From Desulfovibrio sp. (GTDB lineage: Bacteria; Desulfobacterota; Desulfovibrionia; Desulfovibrionales; Desulfovibrionaceae), in NCBI GenBank assembly GCA_031281815.1, contig JAITEY010000123.1, forward strand, positions 1 through 8,768: a stretch of DNA of 8,768 nucleotides, written 5' to 3'. The position numbers and the translations under genes are program-made. Shown in pieces: positions 6,091-8,768 of the stretch. Position 1 is the first letter of the stretch. Each line of letters opens with the position of its first letter. The notes under the pieces are model-generated. The model had not been told where the DNA came from. It saw only the letters and a program-made list of their open reading frames with translations, and searched no databases.

Positions 6091-7737
6091 TCACATGCCG
6101 GGCGGAGCCGGGGGCTGTACGCCGTCGTAAATCAGCACTTTTTCTCCCCCGGAAAAGGCGTCGTAGGCTTCTTTGCCTCCCCGCAGCAAATGTATCTTGC
6201 GCGCGTACAGTTTCGAGGACATGACCAGAGATTGGCGCCAAACGCCCTTTTTCGCTTCCACAAAAAGATACGCAGGTGTCTCGGGGTTGCGCGCAGCCGT
6301 TTCCCGGATAATCTCCTGCGACCTGTCGCGTTCATCGGCCAGACGCACGGCGTTTCTCAGCACCACGGCTTCCTGGGCCGCAAAACAGAGTACAGGCAGG
6401 AGCATGACCAGAGGGCGAAGGGTAGGGCGCAGGCGCAGCACGCGGCCGGCGAAACAGATGCCTGCTTCGGCCAGGAGTATGGAAAGAAAAGGGAAAACCG
6501 GATACAGGTACCAGTCCAGTTTTGAGGTGCTGCAGGTGAGCATGATGACGGGCACCGCCGTGATCAGAAGCAGCCTGCGCGACACCGCTCCGCGTACCCG
6601 GAACACTCCCGGCAGATCCCTCGCGGCCAAAGGGCGCGCCGACCGCAGGAACACGCCGATCAACAGGGCAAGTCCCCCCAGCCAGACCGGAAAATTCTGC
6701 AGAATCTTGATGAAATAGTAATACACGCCTCCGTTGTGCCCTTCCATCACTGTGGATAAGCGCTGAACAACATCGTTTACCAGCATATGTTCGAAAAAGG
6801 TCGTACCGTCGTACCCCATGCGCAGGTATGCCCACAGGCCGACGGGAAACGCGGCGGCGGCAAGGCAGGCCGCGCCGCGCAGAACCAGGCCCGAAGCCGT
6901 AGTCCGGAGTGCCCCGACGGGCTTCGGTGAGAACAGGGATTCCCCTCCGCCTGTCCGGAGTGTCCCTTTCGGGTTCGGTGAGGGCGCCGAATCCTCTCCG
7001 GTTTCCCCGAAAAAGCGCGCGCCGAAGCCGTGTTCCGCGAGAAAGAGCAGAATAAGGCTTACCCCCAGGTGGGCGGCATGGAAACTTTTACACAAAAAGG
7101 CAAGACCGGCGAAAAAGGCGGCGATGAGAAAACGGTGAAATCCTTTGCCCGGCGCTGAAACGCAGAACAGGGACAAGGCATAGAGCATGACGAAGACGGC
7201 ATCGGCATCGCCCGTTCTGGCGCCGTGCCTGGTGAGCAGGCGTATGGAGGTGACGAATATGCTTACGGCGAGCAGGCTGAAGGCCGGTCCCCTGTAACGC
7301 AGGGCGGACAGACCGACGGCCGCGGCCGTCACAAGAAAGGCGACGGCGGAAAAGAAGCGCAGGCCGAACTGCGTTTTTCCGAACAACTTGATGCCTGCGA
7401 CGGCGTGGTAAAAGGCCAGAGGCGGTTTGGCGTTGTAGTAATCGGGTTCGGATTCGTAGGTGTTGACCAGATAGTCGCCGCTTTCAATCATTTCCAGGGC
7501 GCTGACGCCGTGCCGCGCCTCATCCCAACTGGCGATGATCCCGTCGCCCAGCCTGTAGAAGACGTTGAAACAGGCCGTGAACAACAGGAAAAGCGTGAGA
7601 ACGGCGAGGACGGCCTTGCGCGTCCCGGCCGGCATTGTAAGCGGCATCGCAGTCGGTGTTCCGGTCGGCGCGGCGTTCAATGTTACAGTAGAAGTTTCAG
7701 GCATTGTAAGCGGTGTTGCAGCCGGTACGGCGGACAT
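6091..7737 (-). CDS. ArnT-like membrane glycosyltransferase, family 39 (GT-C fold)
   Basis: Polytopic inner-membrane protein of 548 aa from the first ATG. Family members move a sugar from a lipid-phosphate carrier (such as undecaprenyl- or dolichyl-phosphate sugar) to lipid A, glycans or proteins on the periplasmic side. Seen: TM1 about 42-60; the first-loop catalytic motif SWDEARHG with D72/E73; KPP at 104-106; ARTGDADA with D177 and D179 in the second loop; numerous hydrophobic helices; the STSKLDWYLYPVFPFL element typical of PMT_2/ArnT proteins; and a C-terminal soluble part from about 450. Length is normal for the group. Odd points: residues about 245-285 form a repeat-bearing loop (SPNPKGTLRT at 253-262 and SPKPVGALRT at 270-279), and residues 1-38 are a low-complexity Ala/Thr/Pro/Met stretch. 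An in-frame TGA lies seven codons before ATG 7737, so this is the earliest possible start; Met 12, 32 and 36 are alternatives and none has a clear ribosome site. The sugar and acceptor are unknown, so the name arnT is not justified. Confidence 0.88.
   Translation of the reverse strand: MSAVPAATPLTMPETSTVTLNAAPTGTPTAMPLTMPAGTRKAVLAVLTLFLLFTACFNVFYRLGDGIIASWDEARHGVSALEMIESGDYLVNTYESEPDYYNAKPPLAFYHAVAGIKLFGKTQFGLRFFSAVAFLVTAAAVGLSALRYRGPAFSLLAVSIFVTSIRLLTRHGARTGDADAVFVMLYALSLFCVSAPGKGFHRFLIAAFFAGLAFLCKSFHAAHLGVSLILLFLAEHGFGARFFGETGEDSAPSPNPKGTLRTGGGESLFSPKPVGALRTTASGLVLRGAACLAAAAFPVGLWAYLRMGYDGTTFFEHMLVNDVVQRLSTVMEGHNGGVYYYFIKILQNFPVWLGGLALLIGVFLRSARPLAARDLPGVFRVRGAVSRRLLLITAVPVIMLTCSTSKLDWYLYPVFPFLSILLAEAGICFAGRVLRLRPTLRPLVMLLPVLCFAAQEAVVLRNAVRLADERDRSQEIIRETAARNPETPAYLFVEAKKGVWRQSLVMSSKLYARKIHLLRGGKEAYDAFSGGEKVLIYDGVQPPAPPGM
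6902..6999. repeat. Imperfect 51-nt tandem repeat inside the glycosyltransferase gene
   Basis: Two adjacent units begin GTCCGGAGTG at 6902 and 6953, exactly 51 nt apart. The first 30 bases agree in 24 positions, both ending TTCGGTGAG, and a later block (GATTCCCCTCCG against GAATCCTCTCCG) agrees in 10 of 12. The period is a multiple of three, so the host gene stays in frame and gains the two related decapeptides at residues 253-262 and 270-279. Confidence 0.8.
7631..7726. repeat. Direct repeat pair, 69-nt period, at the 5' end of the glycosyltransferase gene
   Basis: GGCATTGTAAGCGG followed by a related CGCAGTCGGT/TGCAGCCGGT segment occurs at 7631-7657 and 7700-7726. On the coding (minus) strand it gives the repeated (T/M)PLTMP peptides near residues 9-13 and 31-36. 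The period is a multiple of three. Each copy supplies internal Met codons, which makes the true start ambiguous. Confidence 0.7.
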
Positions 7738-7874
7738 TGCCGGCGCCGGGGCGGTTCAACTTCAAAAATACACATCCACAAACGTGGGTGCAGGGGGACT
7801 CCTTCTCCCTGCCGGGTCCGGGGCTGAGCCTCGGCCGCCGGAGGCATGCACATCAACCCTGAAATGTACTCGGC
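7738..7874. other. Leader region of the glycosyltransferase gene, with GC-rich repeat-like segment
   Basis: Region between the cstA terminator and the glycosyltransferase start. It includes a 6-bp hairpin GCAGGG (7790-7795)/CCCTGC (7807-7812) and GCCTC (7828-7832)/GAGGC (7841-7845). On the minus strand the segment starting GCCTCCGGCGGCCGAGGC resembles the dispersed GC-rich intergenic repeats I remember from Desulfovibrio genomes. No convincing sigma-70 promoter was found for the glycosyltransferase gene. Confidence 0.45.
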
Positions 7875-7908
7875 GTTGAAAAGGGCGGGATTTCCCGCCC
7901 TTTTCAAC
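7875..7908 (-). terminator. Strong intrinsic terminator downstream of cstA
   Basis: A perfect 15-bp inverted repeat: GTTGAAAAGGGCGGG (7875-7889) pairs with CCCGCCCTTTTCAAC (7894-7908) across a 4-nt loop. It lies 23 nt past the cstA stop on the minus strand. The stem carries a GC-rich top and an A/T base with four T on the exit side on either strand, so it could work in both directions. It probably separates cstA transcription from the glycosyltransferase gene downstream on the same strand. Confidence 0.9.
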
Positions 7909-7931
7909 AGTATCCTTGCGGACTGCGCCCG

Positions 7932-8768
7932 TCAGGCGGCAGCCCCCGCCGAACTCAGTTCAAGCGGCACATTGTTGCGGAACCACGCCGCCTTGGACAG
8001 AAAAACAATCAGAGCCAGAGCGGCTGCGGCGCAACCGATCCCTACGGAAAGGGTGTAGCTGAGACGAAATCCTTCCGGGGCTACGCAGAGGTAAGCGACA
8101 ACCGTGGCCGTCATGAACGTGGCAGGCAGAGAGATGAGCCAGTGCATGCCTCCTCTGCGCACCACATAAGCCGCGGCCGACCAGAGGACCACAGTGGCCA
8201 GAGACTGGTTGGACCAGCCGAAATAACGCCATATAATGTTGAAGTCCACCTGGGAGAGCACGATGCCCACGATGAAGAGAGGCACGGCAATCATCAGGCG
8301 GTTCAGGGGCTTGCCCTGGGGTATGCCGCTGAAGTCGGCTATGACCAGCCGCGCCGCCCGGAAGGCGGTGTCGCCGGAGGTCACGGGCAGGGCCACAACG
8401 CCCAGAATGGCCAGTACGCCGCCCACCGGTCCCATAAGCGTAAAGCACACTTTTTCGACGACCACTGCCGGTCCGCCCACACTCATCAGTTCGGGGGCGC
8501 TGTGGTACATGGTCATGCCGGCCGTGGCCCAGACCAAGGCTATGATGCCTTCGGCAATCATCGCGCCGTAAAAGATGCCGCGTCCGCATTTCTCATCAGG
8601 CACACAGCGGGACATCAGCGGCGACTGCGTGGCGTGAAAGCCGCTCAATGCGCCGCAGGCTATGGTGATGAACATCATGGGCCACATGGGCAGCCCTTTG
8701 GGGTGCTGGTTGCCGAATACACTCGTGCCTTCCACATTCGGCCAGTTATAGAACTGGTAGTCGCCTAT
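7932..8768 (-). CDS. cstA: Carbon starvation protein A family transporter, C-terminal part (truncated by window edge)
   Basis: The last 278 residues of a multi-pass inner-membrane transporter; the frame continues off the right edge and the first codon in the window is Ile at 8766-8768 (read in reverse). CstA/BtsT proteins take up peptides or pyruvate and are typically induced by carbon limitation. Diagnostic stretches: YNWPNVEGTSVFG, GLPMWPMMFITIACGALSGF followed by HATQSPLMSRC, LPVTSGDTAFRAARL, and FGWSNQSLATVVLW. About seven hydrophobic helices are visible, ending in a short LELSSAGAAA tail. The protein therefore stops soon after the last helix, as in the shorter members of the family; the long C-terminal part of the E. 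coli protein is lacking. A GTG at 8733-8735 lies inside the conserved VEGTS region and is not a true start. The family is firm; substrate (peptide versus pyruvate) is not decidable. Confidence 0.93.
   Translation of the reverse strand: MGDYQFYNWPNVEGTSVFGNQHPKGLPMWPMMFITIACGALSGFHATQSPLMSRCVPDEKCGRGIFYGAMIAEGIIALVWATAGMTMYHSAPELMSVGGPAVVVEKVCFTLMGPVGGVLAILGVVALPVTSGDTAFRAARLVIADFSGIPQGKPLNRLMIAVPLFIVGIVLSQVDFNIIWRYFGWSNQSLATVVLWSAAAYVVRRGGMHWLISLPATFMTATVVAYLCVAPEGFRLSYTLSVGIGCAAAALALIVFLSKAAWFRNNVPLELSSAGAAA

Noticed and set aside
7225..7827. 200-codon plus-strand open frame opposite the glycosyltransferase N-terminal half
   Set aside because: The minus-strand frame carries clear GT39 motifs; this frame is Gly/Arg/Gln-rich and repeat-driven.
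8733..8735. GTG as the start of the CstA protein
   Set aside because: The frame continues upstream with conserved CstA sequence (YNWPNVEGTS), so the gene is truncated by the window edge rather than starting here.

Overview
The window most likely comes from a Desulfovibrionaceae-type sulfate reducer or close relative (Desulfovibrio, Bilophila, Mailhella). This is inferred from style of content, not from a marker gene: a periplasmic c-heme sensor kinase, a HAMP/PAS chemoreceptor, a CstA transporter, mostly GC-rich coding sequence, and GC-rich intergenic stretches resembling the dispersed elements I remember from that family. No rRNA, tRNA, CRISPR array, transposase or integrase was seen.

Layout. 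1-253: a 25-nt poly-C homopolymer, nested inverted repeats and an A-rich leader. 254-2278 (+): a membrane-bound hybrid sensor histidine kinase whose periplasmic Tll0287-like domain carries one CxxCH c-heme site, followed directly by HisKA, HATPase and a C-terminal receiver. 2279-2626: 348 nt with no convincing gene. 2627-3310 (+): an AT-rich DUF2786-family gene that looks acquired. 3444-5864 (+): an 806-aa methyl-accepting chemotaxis protein with a long helical periplasmic domain, HAMP and PAS. 5865-6090: a convergent intergenic region with an imperfect repeat pair. 6091-7737 (-): a GT-C/ArnT-type membrane glycosyltransferase (family 39) with an unusual repeat-bearing loop and a repeat-bearing N-terminus. 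7875-7908: a perfect 15-bp terminator hairpin. 7932-8768 (-): the C-terminal 278 residues of a CstA-family transporter, cut by the right edge.

How the genes relate. The kinase and the chemoreceptor are two membrane sensors on the same strand, but each is an orphan here: there is no separate response regulator, HPt protein, CheA/W/R/B or partner gene. The DUF2786 gene sits between them and differs sharply in base composition. The glycosyltransferase and cstA lie on the opposite strand and are separated by a strong terminator, so they are probably independent units. I see no clear new multi-gene system. The points most worth a second look are the poly-C tract upstream of (and in an open frame with) the kinase, the repeat-expanded loop of the glycosyltransferase, and the AT-rich DUF2786 island with the unexplained open frame in front of it.
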